A DNA stretch of 64,000 bases. Origin: Alteromonas sp. BMJM2. Its GTDB lineage: Bacteria > Pseudomonadota > Gammaproteobacteria > Enterobacterales > Alteromonadaceae. The position numbers and the translations under genes were made by a program. The notes under the pieces were generated by a model. The model searched no databases. It was not told the origin of the DNA and saw only the letters and a program-made list of their open reading frames with translations. The stretch lies in NCBI RefSeq assembly GCF_027257845.1, contig NZ_JAPVOT010000001.1, forward strand, positions 62,001 through 126,000. The letters are read 5' to 3'. The first letter of the stretch is position 1. Each line of letters opens with the position of its first letter. This document shows positions 1 to 10,402 of this stretch, in pieces.

Positions 1-1887
1 GAGCAAGCCCTTGTAAATAAAAACGCCATAACAGAGCGGTTAGAAAAAATAAAAGTGCAGTGGCAACAGCAGCAAGAAGTGATTAGTCACGCCATCGACT
101 CAGCGTTTAGCGAAATACCGGTTGAAGACAACGCTCAATTTACACGCTTTAGTAACGCATACAAAGCGCGTATCGACTCTCTCAATAGGCAGTTAAAAGA
201 TATTGAGCGGGCGGAGCAACAGTTAACCGACGAAAAAGCCAAGCACCACAATGCACAGCGTGAGCTATCAAATGCAAATGGTGAGCACCAGTTACTGTTA
301 CAGCAACAGCAAAACGTGCAGGCATCCATTGCTGAGCTGGAAAAAGATATTGAGCAAAAACAGCGAGCACTCGATGAAAAAGAAAGCGCACTAATTGCAA
401 CTATAGCCGACGTTATTCGAGATAATGTGAATACTGCTGGCGCTACTATTTCTTGTGCTACTACTGCTGGCGCTAACACCTCTGGCCCTAGCACTTCTGG
501 TGTTAACACTGTTGAAGGTAAGCACACTGAAGTCGAGTTTGATGCTCCCGAACCTCAACACTTAACCCAATGGTTAAAAGAAAAGGCCGACGCACTTAAC
601 GATTATAAAGCTAAGCAGCATGAGCTTGAATTACTGTTGCCAAGCATTTATACCTTTAACGAGAATCTCGCCACGCTTACCCGCGACATAGCGACTTATC
701 AGCAGCAGTTGAACGACAATGCAGAAAAGGTGAAGCAATATGAAGATTCCCTGTCGTCATTACACGCTAAACGACAGGAGGTATTTCCTGAGCAAAGCAT
801 CACAACAGTGCGACAAACCGCCACTGAAAACATAGAGCGCATCGAGAAGCAGTTAACTGAATTTCGAGCTAAGCAGCAGAGCGCCAATAACACTGCCGCT
901 CGCCTAGATGCGGAAAAAGAGCAGCTTATCGAGCAGTTAACTGCTAAACGAGGGCAGCTTGATATTGCTCGTAGTGATTTTGAAAGCCTGCTTACTAAAA
1001 GCCCCTTCGAAAGCGAAGAGGCCTTTACTCAATCGCTACTTGATGAAGAAACCCGAGAGCAGCTTGTTGCGCTTAAGCATTCGATTACGCAAAAGCTGCA
1101 ACATGCTGAGTTACTGGTGGCTAATGCAGTTGCACAGCAAGAAAAGCTTGTAGCGAACGAGAGTGCTCAGCACTGGCAGCAGTTGCTTGATGAACACGGG
1201 CCGCTGCAGGTTAGCGAGAATATAGCTGAGAAAAATGAGCGTAAAGACGGGTTGTTGTCCTCTCAAGGTAAAATAGCTCAGCAGTTAGCAGCCAATGCAC
1301 AGGCACAAGAAAAACAGCAGAAATTAATAGAGGAAATGGCGCGTTTTGAGGCCTATTACGACGATATTACGTACTTACATTCATTAATTGGTTCTGCCAG
1401 TGGCGATAAGTTTAGGCGCTTTGCTCAAGGCCTTACGCTAGATAACTTAGTTGTGCTGGCCAATCAGCAGCTTGATAAGTTACACGGGCGTTATCAATTA
1501 ATTCGCAAAGAAAATGAAGGCCTAGGGCTCAGCGTAGTTGATACTTGGCAAGGCGATGTATTACGAGATACGAAAACTTTGTCTGGGGGCGAAAGCTTTC
1601 TGGTTAGCTTGGCGCTCGCACTCTCTTTGTCTGATTTGGTAAGTTTTAAAACCAGTATCGACTCCCTGTTCTTAGATGAAGGGTTTGGCACACTAGATGC
1701 TGAAACCTTAGATGTGGCCTTAGATGCACTTGATAATCTCAATGCTAGCGGCAAAATGATAGGTGTTATCAGCCATATCGAGGCAATGAAAGAGCGTATT
1801 CCTACTCAGTTAAAGGTAATAAAGCGAAACGGCGTAGGTTTGAGTGCATTAGAAAAGCAGTATGCTATCGAAAACGTGACAGCCTAA
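1..1887 (+). CDS. sbcC: Exonuclease subunit SbcC, C-terminal part (5' end outside window)
   Basis: SbcC is the SMC/Rad50-like ATPase that works with SbcD to cleave hairpins and protein-blocked DNA ends. The frame is open from base 1 with no upstream stop, so the N-terminal Walker A half lies outside the window. What is visible is a long Gln/Glu/Lys-rich coiled coil, then the C-terminal ATPase half with the ABC signature LSGGESFLVSLALALSLSD and Walker B (LFLDEGFGTLD), then the H-loop region (GVISHIEAMKERI). A Thr/Ala/Gly/Ser-rich stretch at about 430-512 interrupts the coiled coil and is encoded by imperfect DNA repeats. sbcD would be expected just upstream. Identity is secure. Confidence 0.95.
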   Translation, partial: EQALVNKNAITERLEKIKVQWQQQQEVISHAIDSAFSEIPVEDNAQFTRFSNAYKARIDSLNRQLKDIERAEQQLTDEKAKHHNAQRELSNANGEHQLLLQQQQNVQASIAELEKDIEQKQRALDEKESALIATIADVIRDNVNTAGATISCATTAGANTSGPSTSGVNTVEGKHTEVEFDAPEPQHLTQWLKEKADALNDYKAKQHELELLLPSIYTFNENLATLTRDIATYQQQLNDNAEKVKQYEDSLSSLHAKRQEVFPEQSITTVRQTATENIERIEKQLTEFRAKQQSANNTAARLDAEKEQLIEQLTAKRGQLDIARSDFESLLTKSPFESEEAFTQSLLDEETREQLVALKHSITQKLQHAELLVANAVAQQEKLVANESAQHWQQLLDEHGPLQVSENIAEKNERKDGLLSSQGKIAQQLAANAQAQEKQQKLIEEMARFEAYYDDITYLHSLIGSASGDKFRRFAQGLTLDNLVVLANQQLDKLHGRYQLIRKENEGLGLSVVDTWQGDVLRDTKTLSGGESFLVSLALALSLSDLVSFKTSIDSLFLDEGFGTLDAETLDVALDALDNLNASGKMIGVISHIEAMKERIPTQLKVIKRNGVGLSALEKQYAIENVTA

Positions 1888-1996
1888 GGTTGTATTTGTT
1901 AAGGCGAGTTACGCTACACTGTTGGTATGCATAGTGTTAAACGCTTTTGGCTTAAGGGCTAAAAGGTAAAGAGCTTAAAAGATAAAAAGGATAAAC

Positions 1997-2482
1997 ATGA
2001 ATTTACGGAATGATGGTAAAAAGCGAAATAAGCTATTTATAGCAGGTGCATTAGTATTAGCTATAACTGGCGTAGCAGGTTGCAGCGACAGTGAAGTAGG
2101 TGATGTGTCTCTTGGATTATTTACCACCAAAGATATTAAAATAGACGCGTTAGTCGACCCCATAGTGACGGGCGTTACCTGTCATATTTCTAGCATCGAA
2201 GCCGATCTAGACTTTTCAGATCCGTCTGATAGCGCCATCGCCTGCAGACAAACCGGGCCGATAACCGCGGAAATGCTGGCGAGTATCGATAAATCGCCTT
2301 CCGGTGATGTGATTTTTAGAAAGTCTAAAAGTGTGTTTTTCAAAAACATGAAGCTTCGCCGCATTTACGACGAAGAATCAAAAACACTGATGTATTTGTC
2401 ATACAGCACAAAAGAAACATCGGGCAGTTATAAGCACAGTCTTTCTACAGTGCCTTTATGGGAAACCGAGGCGTTTAATTAA
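1997..2482 (+). CDS. creA: CreA-family lipoprotein
   Basis: This 161-residue protein resembles CreA, a small conserved periplasmic protein of unknown biochemical role that was historically called catabolite regulation protein. An N-terminal basic and hydrophobic segment ends in the lipobox GVAGC, so it should be a lipoprotein; many CreA proteins instead have a plain signal peptide. Family features visible are the DPIVTGVTCHIS block, SDSAIACRQTGPI, the block around VFFKNMKLRRIYD, and the C-terminal SLSTVPL. It stands alone, 109 bp after sbcC. The family call is fairly strong; the function is unknown. Confidence 0.85.
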   Translation: MNLRNDGKKRNKLFIAGALVLAITGVAGCSDSEVGDVSLGLFTTKDIKIDALVDPIVTGVTCHISSIEADLDFSDPSDSAIACRQTGPITAEMLASIDKSPSGDVIFRKSKSVFFKNMKLRRIYDEESKTLMYLSYSTKETSGSYKHSLSTVPLWETEAFN

Positions 2483-2539
2483 GCGCTGATATTGGCTAAA
2501 GCAGCGCCAATAAACGTTGTCATGGTAATGAGCGCTAGG

Positions 2540-3298
2540 TTAAAACATGCGGGTGTAAACCAGTGTGGCGCTCAATGCAGTGTCGTCATCGGTGAGTGGA
2601 CTGTCGCTTATGCTGCTATCAAAAAATGTAGCGCCCACGTCAACTCGGGTCATGCCGCCTAAAAACTTCCCCGTAGACATTGCTACTCTTACTTCGGTAT
2701 TTGTCGCGCTGCTGCCTTCATACAAACCTCTAAATGCAGTGACTTCTTCAGGACGCACGCCGTAGTAATAGTCCACATAGTTACTGTCTTGAAAGCTAAG
2801 ACCAACAGAGGGCTCAATCAAAAAGCCATTAATTCTGAATTGTTTACCTATTCGCGCGGTGGCTTGAAAACCATCGTATTTACCTAGCATATCGGCATTG
2901 GTGGATAAGGAGTATGTCCAGCCTTGCGTGTTGTAATTTGCACTTATTCCAGCGGCAAAACTAAAGTCTCTATCGTCCATTCCTTCAAAGATAAAGCTGT
3001 CGGATTCCTCGTAACCGGCGAACACGGGGACTAACTGTGCATCGACTGAGAAGCCCTCTTTTTGAAATACCTGGTAGCTAACAAAAGGCCCATACACCCT
3101 GAGTTTTTCGCCGGCATAACCAATAATAGGAATAGGAATAATTCGGTTATCGAAGCCCGCGTAAACATCTTGCGATGCGTTCATGCCAAAACCATACATC
3201 CAGCCTTGAGGTTGCTGTGGTGCTTGTGCATGCGTAAATGTAGAAGCTGTCAGTGCTGACAGCAAGCCGCCTAGTATTAAACCTGTTTGTATTTTCAA
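2540..3298 (-). CDS. MipA/OmpV family outer membrane protein
   Basis: A 252-residue outer-membrane beta-barrel of the MipA/OmpV family, whose members include a scaffold for murein enzymes and several porin-like proteins. The start chosen is a TTG at 3298, because a strong AAGGAGG ribosome site lies 7 nt before it and the protein then begins with a signal peptide ending THAQA. The longer frame to 3412 would put 38 unlikely residues ahead of the signal. Alternating hydrophobic and polar strands run throughout, with many Tyr/Gly residues, and the chain ends in the barrel-type aromatic terminus YTRMF. It is monocistronic and convergent with creA. Confidence 0.85.
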   Translation of the reverse strand: MKIQTGLILGGLLSALTASTFTHAQAPQQPQGWMYGFGMNASQDVYAGFDNRIIPIPIIGYAGEKLRVYGPFVSYQVFQKEGFSVDAQLVPVFAGYEESDSFIFEGMDDRDFSFAAGISANYNTQGWTYSLSTNADMLGKYDGFQATARIGKQFRINGFLIEPSVGLSFQDSNYVDYYYGVRPEEVTAFRGLYEGSSATNTEVRVAMSTGKFLGGMTRVDVGATFFDSSISDSPLTDDDTALSATLVYTRMF

Positions 3299-3616
3299 TT
3301 TCGAGCCTCCTTTTAAATAACATTTTATTCGACCGTTTAAAGCAACGTTTAAATCAGAGTTTGAACAGAACTTAAAACAGAACTTAAAATAAAACCTTAA
3401 ACAAGAATACATTCAATGGGTCATAATTGATCAGCACTACGCGTGAGTGAGTGTAACCAAGTGTTGCTGCTGTCCCCTGACTTAGCGTTAAACTTATTAG
3501 CTGGTGTTTTTTAAGCGAAATCGTGAAGAGTGTAAAAACCACCTTAGTTGATGATAGCGCCTGTGATAAAGTGAAGAGCGATGAAGTAACGAAATATGAC
3601 ATAAATTGACGAGAAA

Positions 3617-4582
3617 ATGGTGAAGCACGAATACATTATTGGCATCGACGGCGGAGGTTCACACTGCCGGGCTGTGTTGCAAAATAGCGATGGAAAGTTA
3701 GTGGGAGAGGGAGTCTCTGGGGCATCAAATATAATGAGCGACCCCCAACAGGCACTGCAATCAATAGTGAGTGCATGCAATGCAGCAATAGCCGATGCCA
3801 ACCTGTCGCTTTCTCTGTCTGAACTGGTGGTAATGGCAGGTCTTGCCGGCGCCAACATTCCTAAAGCAAAGACCTATTTTCTGTCATTGCCAATGCCGTT
3901 TAAACGCATTCACGTAATGAGCGATTTGCATGCCGCCTGCTTTGGTGCCCATGAAGGCGCAAACGGTGGCCTAATTATCTGCGGCACTGGCTCGGCAGCT
4001 ACGTGTCATCGCGATGGCACATTTAAAGATATTGGTGGTTATGGACTTAGTTTAGGCGACAATGGCAGCGCAGCGTGGCTTGGTCTTCAGGCAGTCAAAA
4101 ATACCTTGCTTACGATGGATGGCGTTCATCAAGAAAGCGCGCTTGCAAAGCGAGTGGTTGAGCAACTCCAAGCACGCACAGCCAGCGATGTTGTTACTAT
4201 TACCTCCACTTACAAACCCAGTCATTATGGAGAGCTGGCACCCCTTGTTACAGCATGTCATGAAGGAGGCTGTGAAGCAGCTACCGCTATTCTTCACGAA
4301 GGTGCGCGCTACATCCAAGCTATTATTAACATCTTAAACGACCATTCTCGTGGCTTTTATAAAAGAGCTGTTAATAAAATAGATGGCGAACAACCCGCTG
4401 AAAATTCATCGATTATACCTGTGTGTATTGTCGGCGGTCTTGCACAAACCTATATTCCATTAATGCCCCAAAATATTCAGAAGTTATTATGCTCGCCAAA
4501 AACAAACGCTCAGCGCGGTGCAATAGGGTACTTTTCTCAAGTTGATGGGGCTTTTGATGAAGTGAAAGAGGGCTTTAAGTAA
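3617..4582 (+). CDS. BadF/BadG/BcrA-type kinase, probable glucosamine or N-acetylglucosamine kinase (GspK-like)
   Basis: A 321-residue sugar kinase of the ASKHA fold. The N-terminal phosphate-1 loop IGIDGGGSHCRA and the SGASNIM motif match the glucosamine/GlcNAc kinase branch of the BadF/BadG/BcrA family. A second glycine-rich segment (GGLIICGTGSAATCHRDG) and GGYGLSLGDNGSAAWLG are also typical of this branch. It would phosphorylate amino sugars released from chitin or peptidoglycan in the cytoplasm. No nag or chitin genes sit beside it, so the substrate is inferred from sequence only. It ends before a bidirectional terminator shared with ybiT. Confidence 0.82.
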   Translation: MVKHEYIIGIDGGGSHCRAVLQNSDGKLVGEGVSGASNIMSDPQQALQSIVSACNAAIADANLSLSLSELVVMAGLAGANIPKAKTYFLSLPMPFKRIHVMSDLHAACFGAHEGANGGLIICGTGSAATCHRDGTFKDIGGYGLSLGDNGSAAWLGLQAVKNTLLTMDGVHQESALAKRVVEQLQARTASDVVTITSTYKPSHYGELAPLVTACHEGGCEAATAILHEGARYIQAIINILNDHSRGFYKRAVNKIDGEQPAENSSIIPVCIVGGLAQTYIPLMPQNIQKLLCSPKTNAQRGAIGYFSQVDGAFDEVKEGFK

Positions 4583-4706
4583 CAGAAGGCTCATGGCAAG
4601 AGAACTTGTAGTTAAATAGCTTTTAGTCACAGAGCTGTTTACTAACAAAGCTATTTACTAACAAAGCTTTGGGCGGAATGAGTTGTAAGATAAATGTGGT
4701 TTAAAT

Positions 4707-4740
4707 AAATAAGGTGGCTTGCGCCACCTTATTTTGTAAA
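4707..4740. terminator. Bidirectional intrinsic terminator
   Basis: A perfect 12-bp stem (4707-4718 with 4723-4734) encloses the 4-nt loop TTGC. It has T residues on the right and A residues on the left, so it can stop both the kinase gene on plus and ybiT on minus. Confidence 0.85.
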
Positions 4741-4758
4741 TAACGTTTAACCGTTAAC

Positions 4759-6351
4759 TTACGCTATTCCCTTGTGCGATAAAAACTCATCGTAGTTGCC
4801 ATCAAAATGGTTAAGCTCTTGGTCTTTTATTTCTATAATCTGGGTGGCTAGCGAAGAAACAAACTCTCGGTCGTGGCTAACAAAAATAACCGTGCCGTCA
4901 AATTTGTAAATCGCATTGTTGAGCGCTTCGATAGACTCCATATCCATGTGGTTGGTAGGCTCATCTAGCACAAGCACGTTGATATCTTGAAGCATTAGCT
5001 TGCCAAACAGTAGGCGGTTTTTCTCACCACCTGAACACACTTGCACTTTCTTATTAAAATCGTCAGACGTAAACAGTAAGCGTCCCAGCATGCCTTTTAT
5101 TTGAAGGTCATCATGCTTCGGACTGCGCCATTGGCTCATCCAATCAAATAATGTCATATCTTTGGCAAAGAATTTGGCGTTGTCTTGTGGAATGTAACCT
5201 ATCGCTGCGTTTTCCGCCCATTTAATGTTGCCCATTGTTGGCGCTAAATCGCCCACTAGGGTTTTCAATAGCGTGGTTTTACCTGCGCCGTTTTCACCAA
5301 TAATCGCCAGTCGCTGACCTGCTTCAAGCAGCAAGTTAACGTTGCTGAAAAGCGGAAGGTCGGGATAGCTATGGCCTAGTTCTTCAAGGGTTATTGCTAA
5401 GCGATGCAGTTTTTTGTGCTGCTTATACACAATGTAAGGTTTACGGCGACTCGACGCTTTCACCTCAGACAATTCAATTTTTTCTAAACGGCGAGCACGT
5501 GAAGTTGCCTGCTTTGCTTTTGACGCATTTGCAGAAAATCGCGCAACGAAGCCCTGAAGCTCTTCAATTTCAGCTGATTTTTTCGCATTTTCGTTGAGCA
5601 GTTGCTCTTGCACTAACATTGCAGCCTGAACGTAATCGTCGTAATTACCTGGGTAAGTACGAAGTTCGCCGTAGTCGATATCCGACATATGAGTACACAC
5701 TGAGTTTAAGAAGTGTCTATCATGGGAAATAATGATCATGGTAGATTTACGCTTGTTAAGCTCTTCCGCTAACCAGCTTATGGTGTAAATATCCAAGTTG
5801 TTGGTTGGCTCATCAAGTAGCAAAATATCAGGTTCTGCAAACAAGGCTTGAGCAAGAAGAACACGCACTTTTTTACCCGGTGCAATTTCTTTCATTAGGC
5901 CAAAGTGGTAGCTTTCATCAATACCGGCAGAGCTTAATATATCGCCTGCTCGCGCTTCAGCTGTGTAACCGTCCATTTCGGCGAACTGGGTTTCAAGATC
6001 GGCAACACGCATACCGTCTGCTTCGCTCATATCAGGCTTGCTGTAAATGGCGTCGCGTTCTTGCTTTACTTCCCATAATTCACGGTCGCCCATGATAACG
6101 GTGTCAACTGCGCTAAATTCTTCAAATGCGAATTGGTTCTGACTTAAAATACCGAGTTTAGTACCCGGTGCCATAGAGACATTGCCAGAAGTCGGTGTCA
6201 GTTCACCGCTCAAAATTTTCATGAAGGTAGACTTGCCGCATCCGTTTGCACCAATTAGGCCGTAACGGTTGCCGTTGCCAAATTTGGCAGAAATGTTTTC
6301 AAACAGTGGCTTAGAGCCAAACTGCATCGTAATATTAGCGGTGGTTATCAA
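4759..6351 (-). CDS. ybiT: ABC-F family ATPase YbiT
   Basis: A soluble tandem-ATPase ABC-F protein that acts on ribosomes rather than in transport. Its 530 residues equal the E. coli YbiT length and it aligns end to end from memory. The first ATPase has [12 protein letters not shown] and [11 protein letters not shown]; the second has GENGAGKTT, the signature variant CSGGEKNR and [11 protein letters not shown]. The ABC-F linker between them carries [22 protein letters not shown]. Translation starts at TTG (6351); the alignment supports this position, although no strong ribosome site precedes it. Convergent with the kinase gene. Confidence 0.95.
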   Translation of the reverse strand: MITTANITMQFGSKPLFENISAKFGNGNRYGLIGANGCGKSTFMKILSGELTPTSGNVSMAPGTKLGILSQNQFAFEEFSAVDTVIMGDRELWEVKQERDAIYSKPDMSEADGMRVADLETQFAEMDGYTAEARAGDILSSAGIDESYHFGLMKEIAPGKKVRVLLAQALFAEPDILLLDEPTNNLDIYTISWLAEELNKRKSTMIIISHDRHFLNSVCTHMSDIDYGELRTYPGNYDDYVQAAMLVQEQLLNENAKKSAEIEELQGFVARFSANASKAKQATSRARRLEKIELSEVKASSRRKPYIVYKQHKKLHRLAITLEELGHSYPDLPLFSNVNLLLEAGQRLAIIGENGAGKTTLLKTLVGDLAPTMGNIKWAENAAIGYIPQDNAKFFAKDMTLFDWMSQWRSPKHDDLQIKGMLGRLLFTSDDFNKKVQVCSGGEKNRLLFGKLMLQDINVLVLDEPTNHMDMESIEALNNAIYKFDGTVIFVSHDREFVSSLATQIIEIKDQELNHFDGNYDEFLSHKGIA

Positions 6352-6608
6352 AACAGGTATCCAGGGGAGTAAATCAGAAGATAAAGCTGGGCGCGTTTGT
6401 ACGCCGAGGCAGCTTGCATTGCGCGCGCACTATAAGGAAATAAGGGCAATATGTCGAGGAAATTTTGAGCTATTGCCCTTATCTTCACATAAATGTCTCA
6501 ATTAATGCTCTAATTCCTTCGAACTGAAAAGTGGATGCTGTAAAAGGCTTACAGTCATCTATTCAGATTGTGCGCTAAAGCAAATAGGGACTATGAGGAG
6601 CAATACCC

Positions 6609-7796
6609 CTATGCAGATAGCCTGTGTCTGTGGCTATCTAATGCTGGTAGGGTGATAGGCGAGCTATCCACTGCTGCTAAAGGCGCTAAATCATCTGTCG
6701 CCGGCAGCGCTACATCATGGTCTTTTGCGGCCTCATGCTGAGCTAAAAAGTGCTTTCCTGCGCTCACGCCCACTTTATAATCATGACGCAAGTCGCTATC
6801 CGTACTCCCAAGAAGCTTGCTGTGCAAGGGTTTGCCAGCAAATATTTGGATGATCTCCACATCTGCTGGTGGGTTTGCGATAAACGCTAACTCTTGCTGA
6901 TAAGCCTGTTCGTGCTGCACTAAATAATTAATCGTTTTGGGGCAGTGGCCGGTTGCGCACACTAACGATTTCAGTTTGTGCAGCCACGCCGAACGCGCTT
7001 GAAAATTAATATCGCCGGTGCGAATAACAACAATTTTTCTTGCGCCTCGGTCGTACGCTTCTCGCACGGGCAGGGGAGCCGCCAAACCGCCATCTAAGTA
7101 AAAATCTGATGTAGGTGCCGCTGGCTCAATACAACGGGCATTGTACTTGCCATTTATGGCCTTTTGGGCAGCACCTTTGCGAGCACCTTCGCCCGTTGAG
7201 GTATTGCTATAAGAAGGCACGTCAAAAGGTTCAGCGTTACTAGTCGCAATTTTATAAGAGCTAGCGTTATAGTCTGTTGTAAGCTCTACGCCTTGTTTGT
7301 ACAAAAAAGGGAGGGCACTGGACGCTTTGAGAAGCTCGCGCCATTGATTAGCACTTCCAGTTGGGCTTAGGAAATAAGGCTTCCGGTCGCGAGAGTTTGT
7401 AGCGGTAATCAATAGCTCTCTATCTCCTAAATTTTCAGTTGCGGCACTAAAATCTAATAGTCGATTTGTTTCTTTGGTTTTGTCGAAATACCAATCTAAA
7501 TCAACAATATGCTTACCCACCAAGCCGCGGCCCAGTTGAAAAAAACGTTTGTGACGAGACAAACCTCTAATCAAGCGTTTTGCATATCCTTTTTGCCGCG
7601 CTAAAAAGCTGGTTAAGTTTTGAGAACCTGCTGAAGTTCCAATAAACATGTCGAAAGGGTCGTAATTTTCAGCCAACCACGCGTCGAGCACGCCAGCGGT
7701 AAAAATTCCTCGCTGTCCTCCACCTTCTGCAATAAGCGCTAGCTTAGTGCGCTCGTTTGCTTGAGGTGAGGTTGACGATGGGGCTGGGGTATTCAT
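6609..7796 (-). CDS. Patatin-like phospholipase, YjjU type
   Basis: A 395-residue patatin-fold serine lipase related to E. coli YjjU. The oxyanion-hole motif EGGGQRGIFTAGVL is near residues 24-37, the nucleophile elbow GTSAG places Ser55, and the dyad aspartate is Asp235 in DGGLAAPLPV. The C-terminal KPLHSKLLGS and DYKVG segments also fit YjjU. Between Gly169 and the catalytic Asp lies a segment of about 55-60 residues (roughly 173-231), rich in Ser/Thr/Asn/Ala, that YjjU lacks. It likely acts on phospholipids at the inner face of the membrane; the substrate is unknown. Confidence 0.88.
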   Translation of the reverse strand: MNTPAPSSTSPQANERTKLALIAEGGGQRGIFTAGVLDAWLAENYDPFDMFIGTSAGSQNLTSFLARQKGYAKRLIRGLSRHKRFFQLGRGLVGKHIVDLDWYFDKTKETNRLLDFSAATENLGDRELLITATNSRDRKPYFLSPTGSANQWRELLKASSALPFLYKQGVELTTDYNASSYKIATSNAEPFDVPSYSNTSTGEGARKGAAQKAINGKYNARCIEPAAPTSDFYLDGGLAAPLPVREAYDRGARKIVVIRTGDINFQARSAWLHKLKSLVCATGHCPKTINYLVQHEQAYQQELAFIANPPADVEIIQIFAGKPLHSKLLGSTDSDLRHDYKVGVSAGKHFLAQHEAAKDHDVALPATDDLAPLAAVDSSPITLPALDSHRHRLSA

Positions 7797-7990
7797 TTTG
7801 TTTCCTGTTCAACCGATAGTTAAGATGAAACAAAGGATATGGCGTTTTACGCCAATGCGAAAATTGAAAGAATGAATCGCAGTGATAGGAAAAATACAGT
7901 GACCTGGAAAGCGGAATAAAAAAAGCAATGTGCAAAAAAGACGTCCCTGTCAACACACTTACACACAAACACATTTGCCGTTAGGCAGAA

Positions 7991-10402
7991 TTACATCGAA
8001 AGGCCGTGAGATTTGTACCACTTTCCTTTGTAAAGTCTTTCTATGACAGCCTGCTTTTCCCAGCTAAATAAATATAGCCAGTCGTTATCAATAAGCTCTT
8101 GCAACATGGTGTGTTTATTCACAATGTCGAGAATTTTGTGATTTGGGGCAACGATATAAACACCCAGCCGTTGAGGTTGGTGAACCCAGCGCTCACCGTT
8201 GTGAAGCGACTGTTTTGAAAGCCCTATTCTCAAGTCGCCAGAATTGCCTTCAAAAACACCAATGTTGTTGCCAAGGGCGTTGTGAAGCACCTTATTTCCG
8301 CTGCCCAACTTTTCGTTATCGGTTACAGACGCGTTGTACTGCGCGTTAATCCAGTGGGTAACAATCATCGGCGCTGTCATTAAGGTTTCAAGCACAGAAG
8401 AATCTACATCATTTTGCCAGGTATAGTCGTGTAAAAAGCTTTTGCCTTCTAAGTCTACTCCTCGAGTGCGCTGTCGAGGTCCGATAATAAACGACGCGTT
8501 ACCTGCAAGGCCCCACTCAGGCTGAACTTGAGACCAGTCTTTTGCGCGGTGCTGAAAGCGCTGATCCCGCTTCTTGTCCGATTCAAACTGTAAATTGGTA
8601 CTGTAGTGTTTTGCCCTTTCTTTTTGCGCGTGGTGCTTAGCTTTTAGCAGCCAGTTTTTTACTTTCTCTGGTACTGAATTATCAAAACACTCCACATCAT
8701 CGGTGGTGGTGTTATGCAGGGCAGGGATGAAACGCGTATTGCCTGCAATTTTGTGACCCATTGTTTTCAGCACGCTGCGAACCTCTTCGTCATTGAGAAG
8801 TTGTGCTAGTACACGCACATTAACCTCGCCAGATTGACCGCCGCAGGCGCCGCAATCCAACCCTGCGGCATGCAGATTATTTCTAGACTTGCTGCCATGA
8901 CCTACCAGCAAAACAGTAGGAGAGAACTTAACCATTCCCATCATTTTAAGCGCACCTGCAGCAAGGGCCACTTTATCAACTAGGCCGATAGGGCCGTTTT
9001 CATTTTTAATTTCCCAATTGCGTTCATGACTTAGTGAATTCATCGGGTTTTCTTTACTCGATGGCAGCCAAGAATTTTTTAGAAGTTTAAAGGCATACCA
9101 CCACCCTGCAGACTCCACCATTGAAAAGCTTCCAAGTGGCGACTTACTCCATTTGTGCCACGTAGAGCGCTGCTGAATAAATTCGGTGCGATAAGATTCA
9201 GTACCCGTTTCCGATACTAAAAGCTGCGGAGCAAGAAGCCCGGGAAGTTGAGGACGCTTAGCTTCTGTATTTGCCGGTGCATAGGCTACAGGCATTCCAA
9301 AAAAGCCTGCAAACCCCATGGTTTTCACTGAAGGACTTTGAAGTTCTAAAACACGGCGAATGACTTCAGAGCGAACATCAATGCAAAAAATTGCCTGTAC
9401 ATCTGCGTGGGTTTGCTCAGCCGGAGTACAGCTGATCAATTTTGCCTGTAGCCGCTGTTGCTGTTCATACTCGTAGGCATACATCATTACCCACTGGCTT
9501 TGCTCTTCTCGTTTAAACTGCGCTATTCTTGCCGGGAGTTGATTTAATACGTAAGACCATCTTGTTCTTACTTGGTTAGCTTCTACTGCATGGTGTTTTT
9601 CATAATACCGATACACAATGAGTTCCCAAGCAAGACGAATAGCGAGTAAACCCTGCAGTTCGTTTTCGTCTTTAAGCCAAGTGCGATAAGCGATATAAGA
9701 AGACCACCCGTTAATACTCATAATGAGCGCGTAGAAATAGTCTTGCGCTTTGCTGGTATCTAGCGCCAGTGTTTTACTCGCTTCAAGTAGAAGGCCATCA
9801 ACACTTGTTGGTAGAGTTTCAAATACTTTCTTAAGCCCGCGGGTATTCATCAGTACGTTGATGCCGGCGTCGTGCTTTAACCCATTGAGCCAACTTTTAT
9901 ATAAAGTGTCGGCGGCAGAATTGCTTTCAACGTGAACCAGCGGTGATTCGTGTTGATAGTACGCGGCGCAAAACTGACTGATTTGAAATAAGCATTCATC
10001 TTGCCAGGTCATCTCACTGGCCGAGCGATAGCTGTCGAAATACTTCGTAATTAGCGGTAGAGCAATTTTTTGCCTCGAATCGCCTAGCGTAGACAAAAAC
10101 GTTGCGCTATCAAGCGTAATGTCATACTGCGCTAAACTGTGGGAAATTGCATGGTCTGAGATCTCTCCCTCTTTATACAAATCTAACCAATGAGACGCTG
10201 GCATGACGGTTGATATACCAGCTAGGGCATGTACTTTTGCAGATACGTCTTGCTGCGAGCTACTTATTAGCTTCCAAAACGGGTTTACCGCAATTAATTT
10301 ATCTAGGGGGAAATTTGGAGCCACTCCCTCGCAAGCTTGGGCTGCAGCTTTTTGAATACGCTTCTCGTCAAGGCTAGAAGCGTTAAGTGAGATAACGGTC
10401 AT
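7991..10402 (-). CDS. dabA: Inorganic carbon accumulation protein DabA (DUF2309)
   Basis: DabA is the cytosolic zinc-dependent, carbonic-anhydrase-like subunit of the DAB complex, which couples an ion gradient to one-way CO2 hydration and bicarbonate accumulation. The protein has 803 residues. The four expected zinc and active-site ligands can be read: Cys340 and Asp342 in FCIDVRSE, His502 in GHGSKSRNN and Cys517 in GLDCGACGGQSGE. The start ATG overlaps the dabB stop as TAATG, so the two genes are translationally coupled. In a heterotroph it would supply bicarbonate for carboxylases when CO2 is low. Regulation by the nearby LysR gene is plausible but not shown. Confidence 0.93.
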   Translation of the reverse strand: MTVISLNASSLDEKRIQKAAAQACEGVAPNFPLDKLIAVNPFWKLISSSQQDVSAKVHALAGISTVMPASHWLDLYKEGEISDHAISHSLAQYDITLDSATFLSTLGDSRQKIALPLITKYFDSYRSASEMTWQDECLFQISQFCAAYYQHESPLVHVESNSAADTLYKSWLNGLKHDAGINVLMNTRGLKKVFETLPTSVDGLLLEASKTLALDTSKAQDYFYALIMSINGWSSYIAYRTWLKDENELQGLLAIRLAWELIVYRYYEKHHAVEANQVRTRWSYVLNQLPARIAQFKREEQSQWVMMYAYEYEQQQRLQAKLISCTPAEQTHADVQAIFCIDVRSEVIRRVLELQSPSVKTMGFAGFFGMPVAYAPANTEAKRPQLPGLLAPQLLVSETGTESYRTEFIQQRSTWHKWSKSPLGSFSMVESAGWWYAFKLLKNSWLPSSKENPMNSLSHERNWEIKNENGPIGLVDKVALAAGALKMMGMVKFSPTVLLVGHGSKSRNNLHAAGLDCGACGGQSGEVNVRVLAQLLNDEEVRSVLKTMGHKIAGNTRFIPALHNTTTDDVECFDNSVPEKVKNWLLKAKHHAQKERAKHYSTNLQFESDKKRDQRFQHRAKDWSQVQPEWGLAGNASFIIGPRQRTRGVDLEGKSFLHDYTWQNDVDSSVLETLMTAPMIVTHWINAQYNASVTDNEKLGSGNKVLHNALGNNIGVFEGNSGDLRIGLSKQSLHNGERWVHQPQRLGVYIVAPNHKILDIVNKHTMLQELIDNDWLYLFSWEKQAVIERLYKGKWYKSHGLSM

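Noticed and set aside
6537..6553. Short inverted repeat CTGTAA...TTACAG as a terminator
   Set aside because: Only 6 bp, AT-rich, with no T tract.
7744..7974. 76-codon frame upstream of the patatin gene
   Set aside because: It overlaps the patatin start out of frame and has no plausible protein character.
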